A stretch of DNA of 64,000 nt from Brevipalpus yothersi (lineage: Eukaryota > Arthropoda > Arachnida > Trombidiformes > Tenuipalpidae), in assembly GCA_003956705.1 (NCBI GenBank), contig QZCP01000446.1:1-64000 (forward strand), in the 5' to 3' direction. Of the stretch, positions 11,271 to 21,929 are shown one piece after another; within the stretch, counting starts at the first letter, position 1; the number at the start of each line of letters is the position of its first letter. The position numbers and the translations under genes were made by a program. Under the pieces are notes generated by a model. The model was given only the letters and a program-made list of their open reading frames with translations. It searched no databases and had not been told where the DNA came from.

Positions 11271-12799
11271 AGCAGTGAAGAGGTTTGTAAATCACTAGTT
11301 GCAAACTAAATAAGATTTTTCATATGAATACTTGGCCAGAAAAACATCAGACTCGTGTTCCTTTGATATGGCATGGTCCATTGCTGTCGAAAAAGACATT
11401 TCCGAAAATACCATCTCATTTCGAGAATGATTCTGCTGAAAAGGTTGATTGCTGGATGCAAGATTGAAAATATAAATTAGGCATAAGTCAAACTCTCTGG
11501 TGGGGCTGAAAAAGTAGAGAAGGTCCGCCATACCAGAAGAGGCTGAGAAAGGAATGTTTTCACCGGGTTCAGGCCGAAATTGGGAAAGTTTTGAATACAT
11601 AACTCCAAATAGTTCGCGTTGAAATTTTTTCCACTCTTTCGGTGGAACTCTTCACGGAAGTTAGCTGTACCAATCAACATTGTGTAGCATGTAAACAGTG
11701 CCCATCCTCGAGAAATGATCCTCGCATATTCTAGTGGTTTGGTTATCCAAAAATGAAACTATATCTCTCTCCAAGCCTTTGTTATCACGGTTTTCCACAG
11801 CATTAGGAATGATGGACTCGATTGATCATCGTTTCTCATTCCATCGAAAAAATCAACTGGTTCAGCAATTTTCGGATTCATGTGACTTTCATTCATCTAC
11901 AAAAATTATATACATTAGACTTTTCTCCATCTCAAAAACATCCAACCATGGATGTATTATCAGCTTCTGGATTTTTTCTTCATTCTCAGCTAGTCAGTAT
12001 ATCCCCAATGAAAAAAATCCAACAAAAGTATTTCTCATTAGCTCTAGCGATGGTGTTCGAACATGACTTCTCTTTACACCTTTTCTCCAGGCAATGTTTT
12101 CATTTTTTACCATATCCTTACTCTCAAGTGTGCTGATGTTTTTATTGTTTGAATTCTGGCTCAGTTTCCTCTCGGCATATCTCTGTTGGGCAAATTCAAT
12201 GATCATCCGATATAACTTCGTTATCAACATCATTTTCGCATCTTTTAGGCTTATTTTGGATATTTCCGGTGGGAATGAATCAATAATTTCTCTCACAGTG
12301 GATAGATTCGGGGTGAGAAAAGGCTTAGCCCTATCACTCCTGATGGTTTCAAATTCAGGTAATCCTGGATGGTGAATTGAGATAAAAGCCCCAAAACGGG
12401 GAGAATTGGTTCATCGGGGCTGGCTTTTCCAGAAGACTGTATACATTCATGATGAATATCAAGCTTTACCACTATTATTGCAGCAAGGAGTTTTCCAGGC
12501 TGAAGTTGAGAGTTCATTCATATCATGAATCTCTGTTTACTGTTAGAATGATCATAGAGTTGAGTTCCAGAAAAGATCAGCATTCTGATTTGCTATCATC
12601 TAAGAAAATTCTCAGCTAATATGAGTGGGAAAACGATGAAGAGAATTGGTTGATTGTTGACTCGAAATGAAAGTCTAATTCGGTCATCATAATGAGCGTT
12701 TCCCTGGTTCAAGCTGGCTCCCTAGGTAACAGAGACATCTTTTGTTGGAAGAAATGCATCTTCTGAGTGGGAAGTCAACAGTTAAAGGATAGGGAAAGG

Positions 12800-12835
12800 T
12801 ATAAATAAGATCGAATGCATTAAATTTCCTGCTCA
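12800..12835 (+). promoter_or_regulatory. Core promoter of the small secreted-protein gene
   Basis: TATAAATA lies at 12800-12807. A CTCAAT initiator-like site with its A at 12835 sits 35 bases after the start of the TATA box. The ATG of exon 1 is at 12893, giving a 5' UTR of about 58 bases. Confidence 0.55.
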
Positions 12836-12892
12836 ATTGCTCGTTCGGAGTTAGAATACTTTATCCATAATACTTTGATCATCGCTGTGACA

Positions 12893-13345
12893 ATGAGAAC
12901 TTGCAAGATCCTCTTACTTGGTAAGCTCAAACAATCCTCTTGCACGATATCAACTGCTTAGAAATCAATTCTTATTATATTACAGTTGTGATCTTAATCT
13001 TTGCTGGGAAAGCTAAAAGTAAGTTTGGAATTCAGATTGGAATTCTTTTCTCCAGGGCTGTCCTGATCGGAATATCTCCTCTTCTTCCGGATAGGTTCTC
13101 CGAGGAATGATTGGATGGCCAGAGTTGATGGCACGTTGAATAAAGAACAACTGCTCGATGTCCTGGGGGATCTTGCTCAGCTCTGTGTTATCAATGTCAA
13201 CTTGAATTGGTTCGATAACCTCCATCTCAGTCAAGTGATGAACCTGGAGTCTGACTTGAAGGAAGACTATATCAACTTTGAAAAGGCTAAACTCAAAGCT
13301 AAGTGGTTCATCGATCGCTGCTACAAAGGGCATTATGTTCATTGA
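12893..13345 (+). CDS. Small secreted protein, three exons
   Basis: Exons are 12893-12920, 12986-13018 and 13095-13345; the junctions are phase 1 with donors GTAAGC and GTAAGT and acceptors TTACAG and CGGATAG. The joined frame is 104 codons including the stop. Exons 1-2 encode a clear signal peptide (MRTCKILLLVV then ILIFAGKA). The mature part is about 83 residues, hydrophilic and helical, with two cysteines (LAQLCVINV and IDRCYKGHYVH). A TATA box at 12800 and AATAAA at 13460-13465 frame the gene. Exon 3 was placed at the last acceptor because the two upstream AG sites run into stops. It lies between two block X copies. I do not recognise the family. Confidence 0.7.
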
Positions 13346-13459
13346 TAACTCTGGTTATTTTGCGTCCGGATGAAAGTTTTCTGGCCATGAACTCAATTCC
13401 AGAACGTTGTAATACTTCGTAACAAACGTTCCAGATGAACCATAAATTTATCCCCAAAA

Positions 13460-13465
13460 AATAAA
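13460..13465 (+). terminator. Polyadenylation signal AATAAA
   Basis: AATAAA lies 115 bases after the stop codon of the small secreted-protein gene. Confidence 0.5.
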
Positions 13466-13559
13466 ATCCAGAATCTAACTTTCCATCACTTAGTGAGGCT
13501 CTCAATTCACTCATGAACAGGATACTGGGGTAGATAGCTTTTTAGAACATCTTAATGTC

Positions 13560-16300
13560 TATTCCTATTTCTGTTAGTTTCCAATCAAATCGCGGATAAA
13601 GGCTTCCAGCTCCATTTTTGTAAACATAAAAACAAGCCCTCCCTCCATTTTTCCATTTTTTCATTTTTTCTCTCCGCATATAGTTTCAATTGGTATGAAT
13701 AGAACAAGAAAGAGAGAAAGAGAAGGATTGTACATGGTGTATCGGAAAAACCTCTCAGCTCAAAATTCGTACATATGAAAACAAGCTTTTCCTTACCTCT
13801 TTTCACTGAAAATCTTTGCTCACCACCAGAACTCAATTGGTAGCGATAAAATATGTTATCCTTCAAGTGCTCAGTTCACAATTCCTCGATGAGGAAATGA
13901 GCTTTCGGTTACTTTTTTTCATTAAAAAAATCAATTGTTGACCATAAGAGTCCAGCAAGTAGTAATGAGAGATGCGATCATCATCTATTCAGACAAATGT
14001 TTGTTGAATGTTTAGCTCTTTGTATGATTGCTAGATTTTTTATTGGAACAGACAGAGAAAAGAAGAAAAAGCAGAAAAAGGGAGAGATGTTGTAGATGAG
14101 TTATCGGGATGATTTACTGATCGAGAAAAATGTATGTTATCGAATTCTAATCGTTTTGAAGATGAATGGCAACAAACGGGTATTTTTAAAGTTGTACCAT
14201 GATTGAAATGAACTGGCCAACTATTATATCTCATATTGATATGGATGAGAGGAGAGCCAAGATCGGAGGAGGTTATCATGCATGAACAGCTTTAATATCC
14301 CCTGAATGGGCCAAAAATAATGTATTTCAGCGAGAAATACATCCTCCCATATCCTTCTTTTCCTATTTCTCTCATGTTTTCCAGTCCTATCCCGATGATA
14401 GAGGCCAAGAGAGAATGCCCCCATAGAGACGGATAATTTTCTCTGTTTCTCCAAGAATTCAGAGCCTGATCCTCACTGTGGATTGGATGATAGAAAATTT
14501 GAATGCTGATCTTCTCTGGAGCAAAAGCTCAACTCTTTAGGTAATTCAACGGGAGACCTAAATTCATGATATAAATGAACTATCGACTTCATCCTGAAAA
14601 AATCCTTGCTGCAATAATGATGGTAAAGTTGGATATTCATCATAGATGTATACAGGCTTTTAGTGAAACCAGCACTCATGAACCGATTTCTCCCATATTT
14701 GGCTCTTTACCTCAATCCATCCTCGGGATAACATGAATTTGAAACCATCAGAAGTGATGTGGTCGAGCAAATTCTCATTCCGGTTCTATCCACTGTGAGT
14801 AAAAATTATTCATTCTCACTGAAAATAGCCAAAATGGACCCAGAAGATGCGAGATGATTCTGATGACTAAGTTATATCAGATTATTATCGCATTCACTCA
14901 AAAGAGATATGCCGAGAGGAAATCGAGCCAACATCTGAACAATGGAAACATCAGCTCCTTGAAAGTATGGGTATGGTAAGAAATGTTAACATTGACTGGA
15001 GAAAAGGTAAAAAGAAAAGTTCTTAGCCTGCTGCTGGAGCTAATGGAAACTATTTTTTTTGAATTTTTTTTCCATTGATGATATGCTGATTAGGTGAAGG
15101 TGGGAAAAATTCCAAAAGCTGAAAACACATGTATAATCAGAATATCTGATTTTTTTTCAAAATGGAGAAAGATTTATAAATTTTGTAAAGAAATGAAAGC
15201 TGCATCAATACAAAAATTGTTGAAGTTTATTTTTTGATGAAATGGAGTAGATGATCAATCTCGTTCTTCATTCCCAATGCTAAGGAAAATCATGATAACG
15301 AAGACCTGGGGAGAGATATAGTTTCAGTTTTAGATAGCTGGACCTGGATGATATGCAAGAGTTATCATCCCTCTAGGGTAAGCACTGTTCACATACTACA
15401 CAATGTGGATTGGTACACCCAACTTCCATATACATGTACATGTATGTGCTCCACCGAAGGAGTGGAAAATACATTGACGGGGACTTTTTGAAGTTTGGTA
15501 ATCAAAACTTTGCCAAATTCTGTCTGGACATGGTGGAACCATTGCTCAGGCTTTCTTGGTTTTGTGAACCTTTTCTTCTTATTGTCGCCCCACCAACAGG
15601 TTTGACCCATGTCTAGTTTAGGTTTTCAATCCTGCATCCGACAATTAACCTTTTCAGCGGAATCATCCTGGGAATGGGAGGATTTTCTTGCGAGTCTTTT
15701 TTTCCCGATAGCAATGCACAAGGCCGTTCGACAGCAACACGAGTGTGATCGATGTTTTTCTGGCCTAGCATTTATATGAGAAATCTTATTTAACTTCAAC
15801 TCAGCAAAGAAACTTCACGTCTCCCTTACTTCAGTGATCCGAGAAGATTCATCTTTCATATGTGAAAACACTCCCAGTGGTCGTGGTCTAACAGGATCTC
15901 CTCTGGAGGATAAATCAAAATTCATCGTCCTGCCAGTGAATCTTGCTTTCAGAGCTGTGACATCACTGAAATTCTCATCAAAAATGATAATGTTGAAGTT
16001 TGCTGAGATATGAAGCTACTGAAACGAAATTCAAGGTCTTGGCGAGAATGATGGAGAGATATCTCCATGAGCTTCAGTTCGTGGATATTGTAGCACGAGT
16101 GTCATTGCAAGTTTGATTATTTTCTCTCCTCAAACATAGACCTCACTTGCCGGCTATGGTCCATAACACAGAAAATAAAACGAAGGAAATAGAAATGCAG
16201 AAAAGGATTTGATAGAAAATTCAGTAGATGGAATGTAAATAGAGAAAATGAAAACACAGCAACAATAATATTGTTCTACCATCAAAACAAACTCAATCAA
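13560..16300 (+). pseudogene. Block X, copy 3
   Basis: The segments correspond, in order, to those of copies 2, 4 and 5: 13560-13640 (like 46030-46100 and 49970-50050), 14040-14280 (like 63070-62820 inverted), 14600-14780 (VKLDIHH, then LKPSEVMWSS, ending at a GTGAGT donor-like site), 14840-14975 (MTKLYQIIIAF, QKRYAERKSSQ, ending at GTAAGA), 15410-15616 (FAKFCLDMVEP) and 15800-16010 (the ENTPSGRGL frame, open, ending in TGA). A one-base loss at about 14850 and several in-frame stops near 15616-15780 break it. The 3' third is near-identical to copy 2. Confidence 0.45.
15815..16300. repeat. Inverted near-identical repeat, arm 2 (partner 10754-11270)
   Basis: Reverse complement of the 10.8-11.3 kb segment. 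It includes the block X ENTPSGRGL frame and a following stretch with ACAGCAACAATAATATTG. Confidence 0.75.
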
Positions 16301-16564
16301 AACGAAAATTTTAGATCATAATGAAGCGATCTTGGACGATCGGTTCCACTCATGAAGTTTACCAGAGAGTGTGAATTTTGACTCCGTCAAAATACGCATA
16401 AAAATTCATTCAACGCATACTCATAACCTCCGGTAGTCAACTGCGCAACACAATGAAACTTTGAAACTTTTGAAACTTTTTGAATTTAATTTATTAAGAG
16501 AATGATAATAACTATTCAAGTATTGTCTGGCAACAACAGTAGGTCAGAAATTGAGTCCGTGCAG

Positions 16565-17165
16565 TCATGTAGGACTCAAGTGTCCGTTTCTGAGCATAGA
16601 GAGGAGGAGATGACCATTATCTGGAAGCAATATTCTCGGTGCCACTGAATTTCCCTCTTGGAGGTGTCGGAGAAACTTGGATACAGTCAGGTGGGCTATT
16701 TTGATCTTGGCATTGAACTTTCTATGCCAATCTTCGACATGATTGGTTGTTCTAAGACTGAAACTGTGGTAACAATTCCAAATAGCTGGAGAAAAATCCC
16801 TTCTCACCCAGGTTTGGAAAAAAATAGCACTCCAGTTGATTCAAAAGCAACCTCACTTCTGAACTTTCCCAAGGTAGATCAGACCTCAAAATATCAAGTA
16901 TCACTTTATGAATCATCTGTTGGAAAAAAGGTAGGGTCATGAGTCCTTTGATGAACCTTCTCTCTATTGGATCCTTTGCATAATGTGTTGCGAGAGCAAT
17001 TTTTCGGGAGTTCTTCCAAATAGGCTCAGTAAAATGGGAAAAGCAACCTTCCAAATCAGCTAGGGGGAACTGTGATCTCAAGGCAAATAGCATTGCACTC
17101 TCAAAGTCTAGTATGAATTTCATGGGGCTAAAAACTTTTCCATATCGACGAGCAAAATCTTTCAT
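16565..17165 (-). mobile_element. MULE (Mutator-like) transposase fragment
   Basis: On the minus strand, 17165-16752 reads KFILDFESAMLFALRSQFP, then EGCFSHFTEPIWK: the second half of a MULE transposase domain with its DFE motif. A second frame, 16807-16565, continues with AIWNCYHSF and RTTNHVEDWHRKFN, the family's RTNN..E.WH ending. A frameshift near 16800 separates the two, and the N-terminal half and element ends are absent. It lies between blocks X and F of the repeat unit, so it invaded an existing copy. Confidence 0.75.
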
Positions 17166-17169
17166 AGCT

Positions 17170-17458
17170 TCTTTTCTTTCCTTGCAGCTTAACTCAGTTT
17201 CTTGATTGTGAGAAATTGAATTCTGAATCTTTTCAACCAGCTTATTTTGTGTCAGAGGCTCTGGGAGTCAATGATTCATCTTGCCTTCAGGACCGTGAGT
17301 AATTAATCAGTCACCTTGGATCACCCGTTGATGAATTTTATGTGAAAGAATTTTCGCCTATGATCTTGGTGAATGTGAAGAGGTAAATCACAGCTTGGGA
17401 CGCAACAGTTAGGAAAGAAGAGAAGAAGAGAGATGAAAATTAACAAATTAATCGTTCT
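17170..17458. repeat. Block F, truncated copy 2
   Basis: Matches the first third of block F (TCAGAGGCTCTGGGAGTC near 17250). At about 17458 it switches directly to sequence that, in the other units, lies between the A and B genes. The family A gene expected between them is missing. Confidence 0.65.
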
Positions 17459-17569
17459 AATATTGAGAGATCATCCTCTCCTCGTATGCATGTATGATCA
17501 CTCATATTCCTGATCATAAATATTCAACTTGAAACAAACATGTAGTCTGGCCAAGAATATATTCATTGA

Positions 17570-17929
17570 TTGCAGTTGAGAGAAAAAATATTCAGTGTTC
17601 AGTTTCTGAACTATTGTCTGCATTTGGTTGCTTTAGTTCTTACTGTTTTCAATGGTTCTTCCATGGGGAAATTAGTTCATCACACATTGGTTCGATATGA
17701 AACGCGGAGGTACACATTGCAGATATACATTCACCATCCCAATCAAAAAAGAAGAAGAGAGCGAACATTCCTTATCATGATAACCGATGGAAGAGAAAAT
17801 CATTCATCGCCTAATCCCGGAGAGAAAGAGCTCGCATTCATTTGCTCATTGAGTATTGGAGAATGGATTTGCTTGGTGATATTGTTCTTTCTTTATTTTG
17901 AATATGATTTCAAGAGTGAATTGAAGTGA
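17570..17929 (+). CDS. Block B, copy 2: possible small protein with C-terminal hydrophobic segment
   Basis: The open frame runs for 119 codons to TGA 17927-17929. It contains LHLVALVLTVFNGSS, RRYTLQIYIHH, MITDGRENHSS, GEKELAFICSLS, and a hydrophobic GEWICLVILFFLYF followed by FEYDFKSELK. The frame, segment order and stop agree with copy 1 despite many base differences, which is more than chance would give. No ATG precedes the first conserved segment; a splice-acceptor-like GTTGCTTTAG lies at about 17628. Probably an exon of a small membrane or secreted protein gene, or a recently decayed member. Confidence 0.38.
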   Translation: MQLREKIFSVQFLNYCLHLVALVLTVFNGSSMGKLVHHTLVRYETRRYTLQIYIHHPNQKRRRERTFLIMITDGRENHSSPNPGEKELAFICSLSIGEWICLVILFFLYFEYDFKSELK

Positions 17930-17934
17930 ATATG

Positions 17935-19030
17935 AAAATGGAGTGAAATCCTGGGTCATGCCATGCAATCTTATCTCACATTCCACCATTTCCAAGATCA
18001 CTTCAATGTAATTGAATTAGAAATATTTTTTCTTTCATTAATGGAAATTGATTTCAGACAGGAAATTAGTTTCAATAATTAAAGACAGAATATTTGTTCT
18101 CATCAATAATATTCGATTTCAGGCAATTGTTCAGATAATATTTGTCGAAGTGAAAAATTCATTTCATATCACTTCCAAAAAGCTGAGCTCAGCATAGCAA
18201 ATAGCTCCTCCTACCACACTGTAGAACTGGTCATTGTGTCTTACTTATCTGTCTGCACACCCACCCAAGAAGTATTATTTATTTTGTTCAGTGATATTTA
18301 GCGGCTTCAGAAATGAATTGATTGGTTAACATTTTGCGGAGGATGAGTCAAAGACATTCTGATCAAGCATGAAAAACTCTCCAACTGAGATAATCGTCTT
18401 TCAAATAAGGTTAAGCAGAGTTGAGTAAGTGTATCTGAAAAATGCAGTGGCTATTGACAAACCTCAATTCTTCACACTTCTTTGCTCAAAATACTAAAAG
18501 TTTCCCTAAAGCTCTCTACTCATCATAAAAGAGATGATATTATTAACTTCATCGTTTAATCAGCACTCTTCGACATTCCAACAGATGGGCTAATGATATG
18601 GATTGCCAATTAATGCGGTTTGGGTAAACACATGTAAGGATATAGAGAGCATCAATTCAGGATCCTACAATATACGATGTATTCCAATATAAAGGATTAT
18701 CATTTCGTCACCGGAAGCTAACTTCCGTATACAATTCTCATCCCGATCGTATGATCAGCTCTCCCAGTTTTCTCAATATACACATCAGCATAATTATCGC
18801 TATTAGATATATAATACAAATCACTATGATAGTCGGGACTAAGTTTTCATCTCTGATCGAGTTGAGATCGAATTATGTATTTTTCATTCGAATCATAATC
18901 AATTCTGATTCTCAATTGTATTCTGTTGATTGATGACTGATCCCATAAATGATCCATTATAGTTCTTTCTGATTAATCTACTAAAATATAAACAATTCTG
19001 ACTGTTATACAGAGAGTGAAATCGCTTAAT
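17935..19030. other. Intergenic DNA without a recognisable gene
   Basis: AT-rich sequence with only short frames. No match to the other repeat blocks was noticed. Confidence 0.45.
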
Positions 19031-19059
19031 TCTTATACACAAATCTTTATCTTCAAGTG

Positions 19060-19249
19060 TGCAACAAATTGTTGATTACAAGGTCATACCGAAAAACTAA
19101 TTTTTCCTTGGGCTAATTCGTAGTTAAGCATAATGACGATGCTCATCAATCATTTAAAGAAAAATTATAAAGATAATAATACGGCGCCGCAGTGAGGTCC
19201 ACTAACGAAATCGCAACGCTAACCTCACTACGGCAGGATTCGATGAACA

Positions 19250-19309
<60 letters not shown>

Positions 19310-19910
19310 AACAAAAAACAGCGGAAGAGAGAGAAAGAAAGAGAAACAGAGAGGCAGAGAGACAGAGAGGGTGAACGAGAGAGAGAGACCGAGAAAGAGA
19401 GAACCTAAGAAAGAGAGAGATAGGAAGAGAGACAGAGAAAGAGAGAGAGAGAGATATCAGGTAATCCGTCGAGTTTTGCCTATCTAGGTTTAGGCCGGTA
19501 TAACCGGCCCTTTCCACTAGTTTCAAAAAATATTATAATAAGTTGGTGTAGTTAATATTTGTAGTGTTATTTTGCCTTCTGTGTCAACTATCAACATTTT
19601 TTTCTTCGGTAAGATGTAGCCTTTACTCACAGGAAAGATAGTGTCCAAAGTTTTGGGGGGAAAGAATATGTATTCACCATCTTGATGGATATTTTGATGT
19701 GTCATATCGATTGGGTGTATCAAAAAGTTCAAAAATTTATCCTCTCTTCAAAATGGACCGTATGAAGAGCTACCGGTTCCATATGAGAATGAGACCCCAA
19801 AAATTCAAGGAGAAAAAGGGTCATCTAATAATAAAACAATGTCATTTTCGCAAGGAAATTGCAGAGTTATTACAACCATAGTTTTCATCTCGAATAAGAA
19901 TGGTAAATCC
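19060..19910. repeat. Block J, copy 2, split by an insertion
   Basis: Sequence on both sides (19060-19155 and 19535-19910) matches 8767-9240 closely. About 370 bp (roughly 19160-19530) is absent from the other copy. Confidence 0.65.
19160..19530. mobile_element. Insertion with long (GA)n tracts and a GC-rich hairpin
   Basis: The insert begins near ACGGCGCCGCAGTGAGG and carries GA-rich microsatellites (about 19244-19455). It ends with a perfect 7-bp-arm palindrome GGCCGGTATAACCGGCC at 19493-19509. Similar AAAAATTATAA-like sequence flanks both ends and may be a target duplication. Its class is unknown; a short non-autonomous element is the simplest reading. Confidence 0.45.
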
Positions 19911-20550
19911 TGGAGGAATGAATTTTTTTTCCTTGAAATGATGAACTTGAAATTCCTCAAATTCCTATATTTAGATAGTTCATTTGATATCTAGTATGTT
20001 CTTGCATACTGTAATACATATCTTGGAGTTAACTTCCACCGTCTAACTCAATCTTCCCCAAACTTAATCATAGGCCTATACATTGACCCGAGAAATAGGG
20101 CTGGATTGGATAGTCTGTTGATTTCCAACAAATGTCCCTGAAACTATTACAATTTAGCTCATCAATATTTCCAGCAATATCATACTATCATAAACTAGTA
20201 GGGTCACCAACCCGGGACTGAATGCTGCCGTATAAATCGTCATGATAGGTCTCCTTTGATATCGGATGAAAGATAATGTAATAACATTGATTTTTCCCAC
20301 CAATTACATAACCAAACCTATCCTAACATACCATCCCATAAGAAGCCATGGGCTCCAACGCATTGTCACGACGCGACCTAACCAATGTTCGATGACTTTG
20401 TCTTACGTGGGTATGGGCTCTGACGCGCTGTAACGACGTGAACTAACCCATATTTGGTGGCTTCAGTGTTCCCAGGCATCAAGTCCGTCCATAACCAAGA
20501 CATAACTGACCTTCTACTTGATTGCTCAGGCCTGAAAGAATTAGCAAAAT

Positions 20551-20830
20551 CCTCCTATGGGGAATCCCATGTTAAATTAGAAACTCCATAACTTTTTTTT
20601 GAGACCTGATTTTTCGAAACGGAGAACATGGTGCACAACTCTAGATGATACAAACCTAATCCAAACTCCGTAACGATTTGACCAAATCTAATACCTAATG
20701 TCAAACTCTTAGAAATGTCAAATTCATTTCCCTATGGGAAATCCCATGTTAAATTAGAAACTCCATAACTTTTTTTTTGAGACCGGATTTTTCATAACAA
20801 GAGACGTGGTGCACAACTTCAGATAATATT
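20551..20830. repeat. Imperfect tandem repeat with about 177-bp period
   Basis: The string ATCCCATGTTAAATTAG plus the following ACTCCATAAC and GGTGCACAACT motifs occurs at about 20555-20645 and again at 20732-20822. Just upstream, 20350-20460 shows a shorter repetition around GGGCTC..ACGCG...TAACGACG. Confidence 0.55.
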
Positions 20831-20956
20831 AAACTCATATGCAAAATTTCAATTGAGATCGAACAACTGCTTCTAGGGAGAAAATGAATCACAAAACGGT
20901 AAAATTTCTCCCCCAGGGAGCCTTCACTGCGTTCAGACAAAAACCTACTCATCTGG

Positions 20957-21269
20957 ATGGAGCCTTGGCTCATCGTCATAACTATCGTTATAATTATTTT
21001 TATGGAGGAAAAAAAGAAAGAAAGAGAACGAGAAATGAAACGAAACCGAGAAGGAAATAGGAACAGAATAGAGAAAGATCGGCCTCCCAATACAGATAAT
21101 CGAGCGTTCATTCAAGGACTCAATCACTATGATTTTATTTCTGAAGGTAAGAGAGACAGGGAGAGAGAGTAAATAGTCCAGAGGAGAGTAATAATGCAAA
21201 ACGACGAAAACTTACTTTTCAGATGATCTTGAGCGTATTGTTCTTCATGACCTTAGGTTTGAACTATGA
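20957..21269 (+). CDS. Possible small single-pass membrane protein, two exons
   Basis: Exon 1 (20957-21146) starts MEPWLIVITIVIIIF, an N-terminal membrane segment, followed by a strongly basic/acidic KKKEREREMKRNREG region. It ends at a GTAAGA donor. Exon 2 (21223-21269) follows a TTTTCAG acceptor, continues DDLERIVLHDLRFEL and stops at TGA 21267-21269. The joined frame is 79 codons including the stop, in phase. Evidence is the reading frame and splice sites only. The gene stands about 660 bases upstream of the M13 gene promoter on the same strand. A chance frame in purine-rich DNA is the alternative. Confidence 0.4.
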
Positions 21270-21577
21270 ACAATGAGAACGTCCCCCCTTCTTCAAAACT
21301 GTTGGATATTGAAGAGCTGAAGCAATCATGGGAATTTATAATGGTTGGACCAGCTGAAAAGATTGGAAGCCTCCATAAACTATCAAAAATGTCTGGATCC
21401 CCAAAAACTCGTTTCACTTGCATATCAGAAGAAAACAGAGAAGAAAGAGATTCTCACTCGAAGCTGAATGAGCAGAGATCTTCTAGATTAGATTTCTTTC
21501 AAACGGTCCACGATTTTAAAAATGCCAAAAAACTCATTTTTTGTAAAACTAAGGTTGAGTCACTGACATGTTTATGA
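21266..21577 (+). CDS. Open frame overlapping the previous stop (ATGA)
   Basis: A 103-codon frame starts at ATG 21266, which overlaps the preceding gene's TGA. It contains LLDIEELKQSWEF, KIGSLHKLSKM and LDFFQTVHDFKNAKK and has ordinary coding-like composition. An in-frame stop at 21260-21262 rules out extension upstream. It might be a second cistron, an exon, or chance. No family recognised. Confidence 0.25.
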   Translation: MNNENVPPSSKLLDIEELKQSWEFIMVGPAEKIGSLHKLSKMSGSPKTRFTCISEENREERDSHSKLNEQRSSRLDFFQTVHDFKNAKKLIFCKTKVESLTCL

Positions 21578-21835
21578 TAAAATCAAATTTTGGCCGCTTC
21601 AAATTGTGGCTGAAACGGCTACTAATCTTCGGTCAGTGATTTGCCGATTAGTCTTCACCATCCTTGAGGAGGTGGGATTCTCGGTAGGTGTGATCAATGC
21701 TCCCTCAGTTTCTAAGTGGTTCGCCTACATATTCTCCAACTGAGTCTTCTAAAATGGGCTGAGCTCCCTGATGGATTTGAACTAGGGAGATGGAATCACT
21801 TTTGAAGCTCTCTCGTCTGTGAGCAACTACACTGC

Positions 21836-21873
21836 TATAAAAACCTCGAATACTGTGGAAGAATCATCAGTCA
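21836..21873 (+). promoter_or_regulatory. Core promoter of the M13 gene
   Basis: TATAAAAA begins at 21836. The arthropod-type initiator TCAGT has its A at 21869, 33 bases downstream. The start codon at 21930 leaves a pyrimidine-rich 5' UTR of about 61 bases. Confidence 0.7.
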
Positions 21874-21929
21874 GCATCTTCTCTTCTACTTTTAATTTCC
21901 TGTCCATTTTCTATTTTTCGATACTCTTC

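Larger units (their letters stand above)
10500..12530 (-). pseudogene. Block X, copy 2 (inverted), longest coding-like copy
   Basis: On the minus strand, frames follow one another: 12517-12293 (LLAAIIVVKLDIHHE, ending FSPRIYPL beside a GTGAGA donor-like site), 12296-11994 (ISLKDAKMMLITKLYR then AQQRYAERKLSQ, with a weak GTAAAA donor), 11680-11477 (FREEFHRKSGKNFN, LCIQNFPNFGLN), 11600-11295, and 11304-11047 (ICENTPSGRGLTGS, then KFIVLPVNLAFRAV and MIMLKFAEI). Corresponding pieces occur in copies 1, 3, 4 and 5, which suggests ancestral exons. No start codon with a signal sequence can be joined with confidence, so I mark it as a probable pseudogene. Family unknown. Confidence 0.4.

Noticed and set aside
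10500..12530. Block X as a serpin-like gene (a segment reads FSEMSFSTAM)
   Set aside because: The resemblance covers only a few residues; no reactive-loop or other serpin signature is visible.
13013..13342. 109-codon minus-strand frame
   Set aside because: It is antisense to exon 3 of the small secreted-protein gene, which has splice, signal and polyA support on the plus strand.
19146..19526. Long frames on both strands rich in Ser-Leu or Arg-Glu
   Set aside because: They are products of (GA)n/(TC)n microsatellites, which are open in several frames at once.
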